Below, piece by piece: positions 1 to 7,006 of a stretch of DNA of 64,000 nt. The stretch is from Mesonia phycicola (GTDB lineage Bacteria > Bacteroidota > Bacteroidia > Flavobacteriales > Flavobacteriaceae): assembly GCF_900141885.1 (NCBI RefSeq), contig NZ_FQYY01000001.1:1-64000 (forward strand). The letters are read 5' to 3'. A program made the position numbers and the translations under genes. The notes beneath the pieces are model-generated. The model searched no databases, had not been told where the DNA came from, and saw only the letters and a program-made list of their open reading frames with translations. Position 1 is the first letter of the stretch, and every line of letters starts with the position of its first letter.

Positions 1-2
1 TG

Positions 3-680
3 ATTTACAAACTTCAGAACATAAAGAATAATGATTTAGAAAGTCTAAAAAAAGACATTGATTCTGGAGGTAAATTTATATTATTCAATTATAGAATTGG
101 ACTTGGAGCAGTATCTTTATTGAGGTTTTCGCCTGCAATATTTATTAAACGCAGCGAGGAAATTGAAAAATTCAAAAGAAAATACAATAGAATGAATTTT
201 ATATTTGGACCTTGGTTCATTTTCAAAGGTCCATTTTTAACTTATGATGCTTACAAAGTCAATAAAAATGGAGGAATAGACATTACCAAAGATATACTGA
301 CTAATTTAACTCAAGAACATCTTGAAAAAGGAGAAGTAAATATTCAGGTTTTACACAACATATTTTCAAAAGTAAATAAATCTGACAAAAAGAATATTAT
401 TAAAGCTTTACAGAAAACAGATTTAAATATTGTTCCTGTTAAAAATGTTTATACAGCCTTGTTTGTTAATGTTGAGGAATATCAAGAAGCATATTTTGTT
501 ATTGGAATAGAACTTTCCAAACAAATTGATTTAAACATAGAACATATCAAAACAAATCTGAATAAATACTTTTATAAACACGTAGAATTTGACATATTTG
601 AAATTAATGAGAATGATGAATATTCAGAAAAACTAATTGAACAAGGAGAAAAAATTAACGGAATAAAAAGCGTGTGGTAA
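3..680 (+). CDS. Hypothetical protein, 5' end outside window (cassette 1)
   Basis: The reading frame is open from base 3, well before the first possible internal start (TTG at 120), so this is the 3' part of a longer gene. I do not recognise the family. A hydrophobic stretch in the region translated from bases 75-150 and an FIFGPWFIFKGP segment suggest one or two membrane-associated segments followed by a soluble C-terminal part. The stop codon TAA (678-680) lies inside the left edge of the first structured repeat, so the gene ends exactly at a cassette boundary. It is the first visible gene of the same-orientation array. Confidence 0.6.
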   Translation: MYKLQNIKNNDLESLKKDIDSGGKFILFNYRIGLGAVSLLRFSPAIFIKRSEEIEKFKRKYNRMNFIFGPWFIFKGPFLTYDAYKVNKNGGIDITKDILTNLTQEHLEKGEVNIQVLHNIFSKVNKSDKKNIIKALQKTDLNIVPVKNVYTALFVNVEEYQEAYFVIGIELSKQIDLNIEHIKTNLNKYFYKHVEFDIFEINENDEYSEKLIEQGEKINGIKSVW

Positions 681-813
681 CACTGTACAATTCCAACTAA
701 GGTTTGGTTGTGTCCTGCGGACACAGACGCAAAAGCGTCAAAGTTAGCCCTTTTTATTATCTTTACTCTTAACCTTCCCTTAGCTGGGAAATTATACAAA
801 ACCGTTGGCAACA
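678..813 (+). repeat. Structured cassette-junction repeat R1
   Basis: Left boundary TAAC (678-681), right boundary GTT (804-806). The left arm around 684-702 pairs imperfectly with the right arm around 777-799. Inside are two perfect hairpins: GTGTCC/GGACAC (710-715 with 719-724) and GACGC/GCGTC (726-730 with 735-739). The left end belongs to the preceding gene's unit and supplies its stop codon. The right end begins the acetyltransferase unit. Confidence 0.8.
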
Positions 814-829
814 AGCTAAAAAAACAATC

Positions 830-1330
830 GTGATAAAATTAGAATCATTTAAAATAGATTATTGGAAATATCTCAAAAAATGGATTTCAAGTGAATCGGA
901 ATTAGTCCAATTCGCCGGACAAATTTTCTCTTTTCCAATTGACAAAAAACAAGTCGAATTATATTTATCGGAATCAAATAGAACTGTATTTAAAATAGAA
1001 AACGAGAATAATGAAACAATCGGAATTGCAGAAATAAACATTCCAGAGGATAATGTTGCGAAATTAGCTCGAATTTTAATCGGGGAAAAATCAATGCGTG
1101 GAAAAGGAATCGGAACGGAATTGATTAATAAACTGACTGAATATGGGTTTTATAATCTAAAAAAGGAAAGAATTATACTAAATGTATATTCTTGGAATAT
1201 TTGAGCAATTAAATGTTATGAAAAAGTTGGTTTTCTAAAAACTGACAAACCAATAAAACGTATAAAGGTTGGAAATGAAAATTGGGAAACAATCGAAATG
1301 GAAAAAAAGCCAGTGCCTAACAATGTATAA
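830..1330 (+). pseudogene. GNAT-family N-acetyltransferase broken by an in-frame TGA (cassette 2)
   Basis: The GTG start at 830 opens a GNAT acetyltransferase that would transfer an acetyl group from acetyl-CoA to an amine. The acetyl-CoA loop region contains MRGKGIGTELI. Translation stops at TGA (1202-1204) after NVYSWNI, but the same frame continues at once with AIKCYEKVGF, the expected final GNAT strand and helix, and ends at TAA 1328-1330. The usual residue at the stop would fit Gly (GGA to TGA, one base). The restored stop lies inside repeat R2, as in neighbouring units. Either a real nonsense mutation or a base error; the truncated 124-residue product would lack the C-terminal core. Confidence 0.8.
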
Positions 1331-1452
1331 TTCCAACTAAGGTTTAGTTGTGTCCTGCGGACACAGACGCAAAAGCGTCAAAGTTGGCTCTTTTTACTAT
1401 CTTTACTCCTAACCTTCCCTTAGCTGGGAAATTACACAAAACCGTTACAAAA
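1311..1452 (+). repeat. Structured cassette-junction repeat R2
   Basis: Left edge GCCTAAC (1315-1321) matches the classical integron R'' consensus RYYYAAC exactly. The right edge GTT is at 1444-1446. It has the same two internal hairpins and paired outer arms as R1. It separates the broken acetyltransferase from the PA3715-like gene. Confidence 0.8.
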
Positions 1453-1460
1453 CATTAGAA

Positions 1461-2198
1461 ATGAAATACTACATTTTAATATTCTTTTTTCTTATAAACA
1501 CATTTTCATTTTCTCAAAATATTGATTTTATTAAAATTGTTTCCGAACAACTCGGTTTAGACAAATCAAAAATTAAAAGAGAATTGTTTACTTATAAAAC
1601 TATCCCAAACAATCAGTCTGAAACTATTGTAGTCATTCCTGAGATTTCTAATGAAGACGAAGATGACTATTTTTTTGAACTTAACAGTTATATTCTAATA
1701 GTTGACAGCGAAACAGGAAAGATTAAAAATCAATATTATGAAAGTTCAAAAACCAATAATTGGACGTCTGATGCTGTAGTTTTATCAGAAATTATAATAG
1801 ATACTGCACCTTACCAAATTTCAAAAGAAAAAAGAGCTTTTGGAATACGAGTAAATTATTATGGAATGTCTAAAGCTAATCCATATAGTAACACGACTAT
1901 TTCGTTATTTATAAAATCCAAAAACAAATTAAAAAAAATATTAGACAATTATGATGTAATGGATTATGGTGGCGAATGGGACACTAACTGTGCTGGAGAA
2001 TTTAAAAATGAAAAGAAAATATTGATTATATCATCAAATAAAACAAATGGTTATTATGATATTTTAGTAAAAAACAAAATTACAACAATAAAAAACTTTG
2101 AGAACGAAAATGGAGACTGTGACTACGAAGAAAAGAGAACATCTCAATCAATTCGATTAAAATATAATGGTGAAAAATACAAAAAAAACGTTTTGTAA
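1461..2198 (+). CDS. Exported protein resembling the PA3715 family (cassette 3)
   Basis: 245 residues with an N-terminal signal peptide of about 18 residues ending FSFSQ, so probably periplasmic. The body, with IVVIPE, an acidic EDEDDYF stretch, YILIVDSETGKIKN, DTAPYQIS, FGIRVNY and GEWDTNC, resembles exported proteins annotated as PA3715 family in Gram-negative bacteria. That assignment is from memory of the family and no molecular function is known to me. The stop codon TAA (2196-2198) is part of the unit's right end TTTTGTAAC, which is the exact complement of its left end GTTACAAAA at 1444. Confidence 0.6.
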   Translation: MKYYILIFFFLINTFSFSQNIDFIKIVSEQLGLDKSKIKRELFTYKTIPNNQSETIVVIPEISNEDEDDYFFELNSYILIVDSETGKIKNQYYESSKTNNWTSDAVVLSEIIIDTAPYQISKEKRAFGIRVNYYGMSKANPYSNTTISLFIKSKNKLKKILDNYDVMDYGGEWDTNCAGEFKNEKKILIISSNKTNGYYDILVKNKITTIKNFENENGDCDYEEKRTSQSIRLKYNGEKYKKNVL

Positions 2199-2394
2199 CA
2201 CGGTGTATAAAACATAGCTAATAAGTCCATAACCAAAAGGTTTGTGTATATTTAGAAGGTACGCCAAATTTTTAATTTGGCTTTAAAAAAGAGAAAAATT
2301 AAAAACAAAATATAAAAATTCGGCTCTGTGTTAATCCGAAAAGTTAGTGTCTTTTTGCACGCTACGTTTCATACATAAGTCCGTTGGCAACAAT
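2191..2394 (+). repeat. Divergent, longer cassette-junction repeat R3
   Basis: A different repeat family from R1/R2. The left arm after TTTTGTAAC starts GTGTATAAAACATAGC (around 2203-2218) and pairs imperfectly with the right arm around 2356-2377 (GCACGCTACGTTTCATACAT). The right boundary GTT is at 2383-2385. It is about 200 bases instead of about 130 and lacks the GTGTCC/GGACAC hairpin, but has the same boundary logic (AAC on the left, CCGTT on the right). Confidence 0.65.
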
Positions 2395-2415
2395 ATACCA
2401 ATCACTCTCTGAAAA

Positions 2416-2934
2416 ATGAATGAAAGCGAAATTGTAAAATATTTTAATATTGTTTTATTATCTGAAAAAGACGATAAGTTTTTTAACATATATGAATGTT
2501 TAGTTCCGAAACATCTTAAATATGAAACTAAAGACGAAAAAGAATACTTTAATGAATTATCAGAAAAAATTGCCGATTTTTTAAAAAGCAGAAAGTATTT
2601 TAACTAATTTGGGAATGGTTCGTTTGAACTGACTACAAAAGGAGAAAAAGCAAAAAGAAAAGGAGGGCATTTTGAATTAGAAAAATACGAGAATGATAAA
2701 GAAGATAAGCAAGACAAAATACTAGACTTAGATGGAAAACTTAAGAAATTTGAATTAAAGTTTGGTAATAAAATATTAGTCATCGGAATAGTTTTTACAA
2801 TTTTAAATTTTCTAATAACATTTGCAACTCTTGAATTTTGGAAGCGTGGCGAAAATAAGAGTGAACAAAAAATGCAAGTAACGAACCCATTAAAGATTGA
2901 AAAAGCAGAAAAAATAAAAGATAGTTTGAATTAA
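2416..2934 (+). pseudogene. Small membrane-anchored hypothetical, broken by in-frame TAA (cassette 4)
   Basis: The open frame from ATG 2416 stops at TAA (2605-2607) after 63 residues, but the same frame continues to TAA 2932-2934. The continuation begins FGNGSFELTTKGEKAKRKGGH, typical of the basic linker of small flavobacterial proteins with a winged-helix-like N-terminus, and then has a transmembrane helix (KILVIGIVFTILNFLITF region). The full product would be about 172 residues. One base change explains the stop. No enzyme function can be proposed. It is flanked by R3 and R4, and its unit ends are complementary over 10/10 bases. Confidence 0.7.
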
Positions 2935-2935
2935 A

Positions 2936-3082
2936 TAATGTTGCCAACAATGTATAATTCCAACTAAGGTTTAGTTGTGTCCTGCGGACACAGACGCAAA
3001 AGCGTCAAAGTTAGCTCTTTTTACTATCTTTACTTCTAACCTTCCCTTAGCTGGGAAATTATACAAAACCGTTGCCGCCAAT
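2936..3082 (+). repeat. Structured cassette-junction repeat R4
   Basis: Left edge TTGCCAAC (2941-2948), right edge GTT at 3071-3073. The sequence is nearly identical to R1/R2, including both internal hairpins. The left edge pairs with the start of the same unit (GTTGGCAACA at 2383). Confidence 0.8.
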
Positions 3083-3115
3083 TAAAAAACTCAACAAAAT
3101 CAACATATTGACAAG

Positions 3116-3137
3116 AATGTCGTAAAAATGTCGCAAA
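3116..3137 (+). promoter_or_regulatory. Tandem 11-bp direct repeat upstream of the XRE gene
   Basis: AATGTCGTAAA (3116-3126) is followed directly by AATGTCGCAAA (3127-3137), identical at 10 of 11 positions. It lies about 32 bases before a TAGTTTTG element at 3169-3176, a match to the Bacteroidota -7 consensus TAnnTTTG. It could be an operator for the helix-turn-helix protein encoded just downstream (autoregulation) or for another regulator. The position is seen; the role is inferred. Confidence 0.45.
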
Positions 3138-3201
3138 CAAACCGTTATCAAATTGATAGATTCATAAGTAGTTTTGTAGTAACAATAAACCAAAATTAAT
3201 T

Positions 3202-3765
3202 ATGAACGAAATCGGAAAAAAAATTAGAGAAATAAGAAAGAAAAAAGGACTTTCTCAAGAAAAGTTGGCTGAATCTGCAAAAGTGAATTTAAGAACAATT
3301 CAACGGATTGAAAATAACGAAAGTGAACCTCGTGGAAAAACCTTGAACTTAGTTTGCGAGGTGCTTAACATAAATGCAGAAGATATTTTAGATTATGGAA
3401 AACAAACTGACAAAAGCTATCTAACAATTTTTCATCTTTCTGTAATAGTCTTTTTAGCAATACCTGTTGGAAATATAATTGTCCCTCTGATTTTATGGAT
3501 AAATAAAAAAGATAAAATTGTTGGACTAAAAGAAATCGGAGCAAATCTTTTGAATTATCAAATCTTATGGTCGATTATAACATTTTTATGTATAACAGGA
3601 TTCGCATTTTCGAAAATTATGCATTATGGTTATTATCCTATTCTTTTTTATATTTTCATCGGACTTTATACTTTGAACATAATATTACCAATAGTTTTTG
3701 CATTTAAAACGAGTAAAGGGAAAACAGAAAATTTATATCCAAATATAATTAAACTGATAAAATAA
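3202..3765 (+). CDS. XRE-family regulator fused to a DUF4870-like membrane domain (cassette 5)
   Basis: 187 residues. Positions 1-60 form an XRE/Cro-C1 helix-turn-helix (IGKKIREIRKKKGLSQEKLA, then a recognition helix with NLRTIQRIEN). The rest has three to four hydrophobic helices resembling the DUF4870/Tic20-like domain. A DNA-binding head on a membrane domain suggests a membrane-tethered regulator, a combination known in Bacteroidota. The gene has its own candidate promoter (TAGTTTTG at 3169) and a tandem direct repeat upstream, unlike most units in the array, so it may be expressed independently of its position. Confidence 0.75.
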   Translation: MNEIGKKIREIRKKKGLSQEKLAESAKVNLRTIQRIENNESEPRGKTLNLVCEVLNINAEDILDYGKQTDKSYLTIFHLSVIVFLAIPVGNIIVPLILWINKKDKIVGLKEIGANLLNYQILWSIITFLCITGFAFSKIMHYGYYPILFYIFIGLYTLNIILPIVFAFKTSKGKTENLYPNIIKLIK

Positions 3766-3908
3766 CTGGTGGCAACATTGTATAATTCCAACTAAGGTTT
3801 AATTGTGTCCTGCGGACACAGACGCAAAAGCTTCAAATTAAGTTCTTTTTATTATCTTTAACATTCATTCAACGCAACTGAAAGTTATATTAAACCGTTG
3901 TGGGTAAT
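3766..3908 (+). repeat. Structured cassette-junction repeat R5, divergent right arm
   Basis: The left part (GGCAAC at 3771-3776, then TGTATAATTCCAACTAAGG and the two hairpins) matches R1. The right part (about 3860-3896) differs from other copies but still ends in ACCGTT, with GTT at 3897-3899. The copy looks mosaic, with left and right halves of different ancestry. Confidence 0.7.
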
Positions 3909-4003
3909 GCGAAAAAACACTCAAAACGAAAACAGAACTCAAATTAATACTGATTTACAGATATTTAATGTATTTTAGAAATGGAAAACTAAAAAATCAT
4001 ATT

Positions 4004-4345
4004 ATGAAAAATTGGATTTTATTAATCGGACTTTTAATTGGAGTAAATTCATTTGCTCAGGATAAAAGTATAGAAAACGAAAAAAACGAACCGTCTTTTA
4101 AATGCGATATCGTCAAATTTGACTCTAAAAAAAACACAATGGAATTCCAAGGAAACGTGAATTTTAAATCAGATATTATTGAACTGAAGAATGCTGACAA
4201 AATCGTTCTTAATAATAACACGAATGAAATAATTGTTACAGGTTTAGGAGAGTTTACGATCGATGGAGCAATTCAAATAAAAGATAAAGCGGAAAAGAAT
4301 ATATTGAAATACACTATTGGCGAACGAATAGCATATTTGGAATAA
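4004..4345 (+). CDS. OstA/LptA-like exported protein (cassette 6)
   Basis: I chose ATG 4004 rather than the upstream ATG 3968, because it gives a clean signal peptide (MKNWILLIGLLIGVNSFAQ) and about 113 residues. The mature part has short alternating strands: CDIVKFDSKKNTMEFQGNVNFKSD, then IELKNADKIVLNNNTNEIIVTG. This is the pattern of the OstA-like/LptA beta-jellyroll domain. LptA binds lipopolysaccharide in the periplasm, but related single domains occur in many contexts, so the ligand is unknown. The unit ends (GTTGTGGGTA at 3897 and TACCCACAAT ending near 4361) are complementary at 9/10 positions. Confidence 0.6.
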   Translation: MKNWILLIGLLIGVNSFAQDKSIENEKNEPSFKCDIVKFDSKKNTMEFQGNVNFKSDIIELKNADKIVLNNNTNEIIVTGLGEFTIDGAIQIKDKAEKNILKYTIGERIAYLE

Positions 4346-4496
4346 AAAACACTACCCACAATACTGTATAATTCCAACTAAGGTTTGGTTGTGTCCTGCG
4401 GACACAGACGCAAAAGCGTCAAAGTTAGCTCTTTTTACTATCTTTACTCCTAACCTTCCCTTAGCTGGGAGATTATACAAAACCGTTAGCCACGAG
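4346..4496 (+). repeat. Structured cassette-junction repeat R6
   Basis: Left edge ACCCACAAT (near 4353-4361), where AAT replaces the usual AAC; right edge GTT at 4485-4487. Both internal hairpins and the CTTAGCTGGGA right arm are intact. Confidence 0.75.
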
Positions 4497-4525
4497 ATAT
4501 AACAACTTAGTAATAAATTATAACA

Positions 4526-4954
4526 ATGACTAAAATTACATTAAAAGCAATTTTTATTTTTTATCTTCTTTTTTCTTTTTACCAAGCGAAAGCACAAGTA
4601 AGCGTTTCCTACTTTGGAAATTCTGACAATTCAAAAGTAGGTGTCGGATACGATTTTAACGAAAAATTATGGACGGAATTAAGGATTTATTCAGGCACAT
4701 CATTAGAGAATGTAACTGCAGAAGCAGTTCTTAATTATAATTTTTTACGAAGAGAAGAATATCGAACTTATATTGGAGGAGGAATTGTGGTAAATAATTT
4801 GAATGGAATTGTTGTACCGATAGGAGCTCAATTTACTCCATTTGAGAATTTAAAAAATTTCTCTTTTCATATTGAATTACAACCAATGTATGAGGTAGAT
4901 TACGCAGATTTGTTCGTTAACGGATTTGGTGGTATTCGATATAAATTTAATTAG
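4526..4954 (+). CDS. Small outer-membrane beta-barrel-like protein (cassette 7)
   Basis: 142 residues with a signal peptide of about 24 residues ending QAKAQ. The mature chain is a run of amphipathic strands rich in aromatic and glycine residues (VSVSYFGNSDNSKVGVGYDF, then RTYIGGGIVVNN) and ends in an aromatic strand (GGIRYKFN), as outer-membrane barrels do. This size would allow about eight strands. No specific function can be given. It sits between R6 and R7; the end complementarity of this unit is weaker (7/10). Confidence 0.6.
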   Translation: MTKITLKAIFIFYLLFSFYQAKAQVSVSYFGNSDNSKVGVGYDFNEKLWTELRIYSGTSLENVTAEAVLNYNFLRREEYRTYIGGGIVVNNLNGIVVPIGAQFTPFENLKNFSFHIELQPMYEVDYADLFVNGFGGIRYKFN

Positions 4955-4977
4955 AGAAATTTCATAACTGATTAAAT

Positions 4978-5124
4978 TCAGTTGCCAACACTGCATAGTT
5001 CCAACTAAGGTTTAGTTGTGTCCTGCGGACACAGACGCAAAAGTGTCAAAGTTAGTTCTTTTTATTATCTTTATTCCTGACCTTCCCTTAGCCGGGAAAT
5101 TATACAAAACCGTTATGAAACAAT
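4978..5124 (+). repeat. Structured cassette-junction repeat R7
   Basis: Left edge TTGCCAAC (4982-4989), right edge GTT at 5112-5114. A typical copy with small substitutions (GTGTC in place of GCGTC in the second hairpin, which weakens it). Confidence 0.75.
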
Positions 5125-5127
5125 AGT

Positions 5128-5727
5128 ATGACAAGATATCATAACAATCAATTAAGTAAAAGATTAATACAAGATGCAGCTAAGTATGGCATATCTGAGG
5201 ACTTAATTCAGAAAAATCTATCCAAAGGAAAACTAATACAAGTAAAAAGAAATGAGATACTTTTAAATATTGGTGAACAAAACAATTATATTTATTTTAT
5301 TCTTGAGGGTGGCTTTATAAGTCAATATTATAATGAGGAAAGTTCAAAGTACAGAACAATTGCTTTTTACATCGATAATTATCAACCCTATATGACGGAG
5401 CCCGAAAGTTTTTTTACCAACTCTATTTCCAATTGTCAACTAAAAGCATATAAAAAATCAAAATTAATAGCTTTTCATCGTGAAAGTATCACTAGTTTAA
5501 ATAATGAGTACAAAAATTTTGATAAATATTATAATGCAAAAATTTTACAAGCACTTATAATTGAAGGTCAGATGAAAACAAAACTCATAAGTCTTTCTAA
5601 AAAGAATTTATATAGCTATTTAATAACAGAACATAATGCTGTTACAAGAAATGTCCCTTCAAAATATATAGCAGAATTTATTGGTGTAACTCCGCAATGG
5701 TTAAGTAAGATTAAAAAGAGTATTTGA
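5128..5727 (+). CDS. Crp/Fnr-family transcriptional regulator (cassette 8, first gene)
   Basis: 199 residues. The N-terminal two thirds is a cyclic-nucleotide-binding-like beta roll (RNEILLNIGEQNNYIYFILEGGF). The C-terminal end is a short helix-turn-helix (SKYIAEFIGVTPQWLSKIKK). Flavobacterial Crp/Fnr proteins of this type usually lack the residues for cAMP, and the effector is unknown. It is followed after 77 bases by the carotenoid-type gene in the same unit, with an inverted repeat between them, so it may control that gene. Confidence 0.8.
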   Translation: MTRYHNNQLSKRLIQDAAKYGISEDLIQKNLSKGKLIQVKRNEILLNIGEQNNYIYFILEGGFISQYYNEESSKYRTIAFYIDNYQPYMTEPESFFTNSISNCQLKAYKKSKLIAFHRESITSLNNEYKNFDKYYNAKILQALIIEGQMKTKLISLSKKNLYSYLITEHNAVTRNVPSKYIAEFIGVTPQWLSKIKKSI

Positions 5728-5761
5728 AAGATGAAATTAGTTTCATAAAAGTCATTTAATT

Positions 5762-5798
5762 TTCTCATTAATTTGTTTAAGAAAAAATTTAATGAGAA
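5762..5798 (+). promoter_or_regulatory. Inverted repeat just before the carotenoid-type gene
   Basis: TTCTCATTAA (5762-5771) and TTAATGAGAA (5789-5798) are perfect 10-base arms separated by 17 bases, ending 6 bases before the ATG at 5805. It could be an operator for the upstream Crp/Fnr protein or an mRNA hairpin that hides the start. The arms are seen; the role is inferred. Confidence 0.45.
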
Positions 5799-5804
5799 TA
5801 TATT

Positions 5805-6701
5805 ATGAAAAAAATGAGTTCTTCTGCAAAATTGAGCTATTACTTAGGTTGGGGATTAATATTAATCTATTTTATAAGTAACCTTATTTTTGTTCATGAC
5901 CCAAGGCCCGCAACAGGAATTCTTGCTCTCGCAGGGTGTATATTTCTTGTAATTCACGGCGTAGCTCGATATGGCTGGAAAGGTACCGGACTATTCGTTA
6001 TTTTAGCTTATACAGTTAGCACATTTTTAGAAGATTTAAGCATACATACGGGCTTCCCTTTTGGAAATTATCATTACGATTTATCTAGTGCTCCTTTTGC
6101 TGTTCCTTTTATAGACCAAGTGCCGGTAGTTGTAGGTCCAATTTATATAGCAGTTGGCTATTTGTCTTGGACTATAGGATCTATTATAATGAATCATGCC
6201 GATCGTCATTTGGATAAAAAAAGGAATATTTTCTTGCTACCTATGGTTAGCGCGTTTATAATGGTGCAATTTGATTTGGTTCAAGACCCATCAACATCTA
6301 CCTATCAAGGATTATGGGTTTGGGAAAATGGTGGTGGTTTTGTAGGTGTACCTTTGGTTAATTTTCTTGGCTGGTATTTCACTTGCTACCTTTTTATGCA
6401 AATATTTACACTAGTTCTTGCCAAAAATCAACAAATGATTAAAACTTCAGGTTTAGTTGATAAGAAATTTTATTGGATGCAACCAATCGTTCTATATTTA
6501 ACTATTGCTTTTTCTTATGTTACACAATACATTTATCATATAGACAATGAAACAGAAATACAAGATTTGGCAGGCAATACATGGACAGTAGCAAACCTTT
6601 ATGAGATTTCGGTAACTGTTATGGTGTTTACGATGTTATATTCTGCTGTATTAGCAATTGTAAATTTATATAAAGATGCAAATGGTGACTTGAAAACATA
6701 G
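5805..6701 (+). CDS. Carotenoid biosynthesis protein, CruF/DUF422 family (cassette 8, second gene)
   Basis: 298 residues with about eight hydrophobic helices. Family hallmarks visible are TGFPFGNYHY (conserved Gly/Asn/Tyr loop), VPVVVGPIYIAVGY and WVWENGGGFVGVPLVNFLGWY. The DUF422 family includes the carotenoid hydratase CruF, an inner-membrane enzyme adding water to an end group of C40/C50 carotenoids. No other carotenoid genes are in the window, so the substrate is uncertain. It lies within the array as the second gene of the longest unit, whose ends (GTTATGAAAC at 5112 and GTTGCATAAC near 6838) are complementary at 9/10 positions. Confidence 0.75.
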   Translation: MKKMSSSAKLSYYLGWGLILIYFISNLIFVHDPRPATGILALAGCIFLVIHGVARYGWKGTGLFVILAYTVSTFLEDLSIHTGFPFGNYHYDLSSAPFAVPFIDQVPVVVGPIYIAVGYLSWTIGSIIMNHADRHLDKKRNIFLLPMVSAFIMVQFDLVQDPSTSTYQGLWVWENGGGFVGVPLVNFLGWYFTCYLFMQIFTLVLAKNQQMIKTSGLVDKKFYWMQPIVLYLTIAFSYVTQYIYHIDNETEIQDLAGNTWTVANLYEISVTVMVFTMLYSAVLAIVNLYKDANGDLKT

Positions 6702-6834
6702 TAGTTATTATATGTTTATTTGTTTTCATTTAGAACTAGAATTAGTGAATATATATTTTTCTAAATGTATTAGAGTATATTTAGAATCCAATAAATTAAA
6801 TAGAATTTTAGTAATGATTGGTAACTATGAAAAA

Positions 6835-6985
6835 ATCGTTGCATAACACCATATAATACCAACTAAGATTTAGTTATTTCTTGCAGACACAGACACAAAA
6901 GCAATACAGTTAGCTCTTTTTGTTATATATTTACTACCAAATCTTACCATCGTCGGATAATTACACGAATACATTGGCAATAATC
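6835..6985 (+). repeat. Decayed cassette-junction repeat R8
   Basis: Left edge GCATAAC (6841-6847), right edge ATTGGCAA (from 6973) where GTT has become ATT. The arms and loop are recognisable (CAACTAAGATTTAGTT, ACACAGACACAAAAGC) but both internal hairpins are damaged by substitutions. The remaining intergenic bases 6702-6834 are AT-rich with nothing recognisable. Confidence 0.65.
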
Positions 6986-7006
6986 ATAAATTACTCCCAT
7001 ATTTAA

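Noticed and set aside
701-740. CRISPR-like array from the regular repeats
   Set aside because: Spacers are whole genes of 450-1700 bases and repeats are about 130 bases with imperfect arms; no cas genes.
684-806. A promoter inside each cassette repeat (TATCTTTA resembling TAnnTTTG)
   Set aside because: It lacks the final G and a correctly spaced -33 TTG in most copies; support is too weak to call.
572-814. Minus-strand 80-residue open frame over repeat R1
   Set aside because: It spans the structured repeat and overlaps the real gene's end; no protein-like features. A shadow frame.
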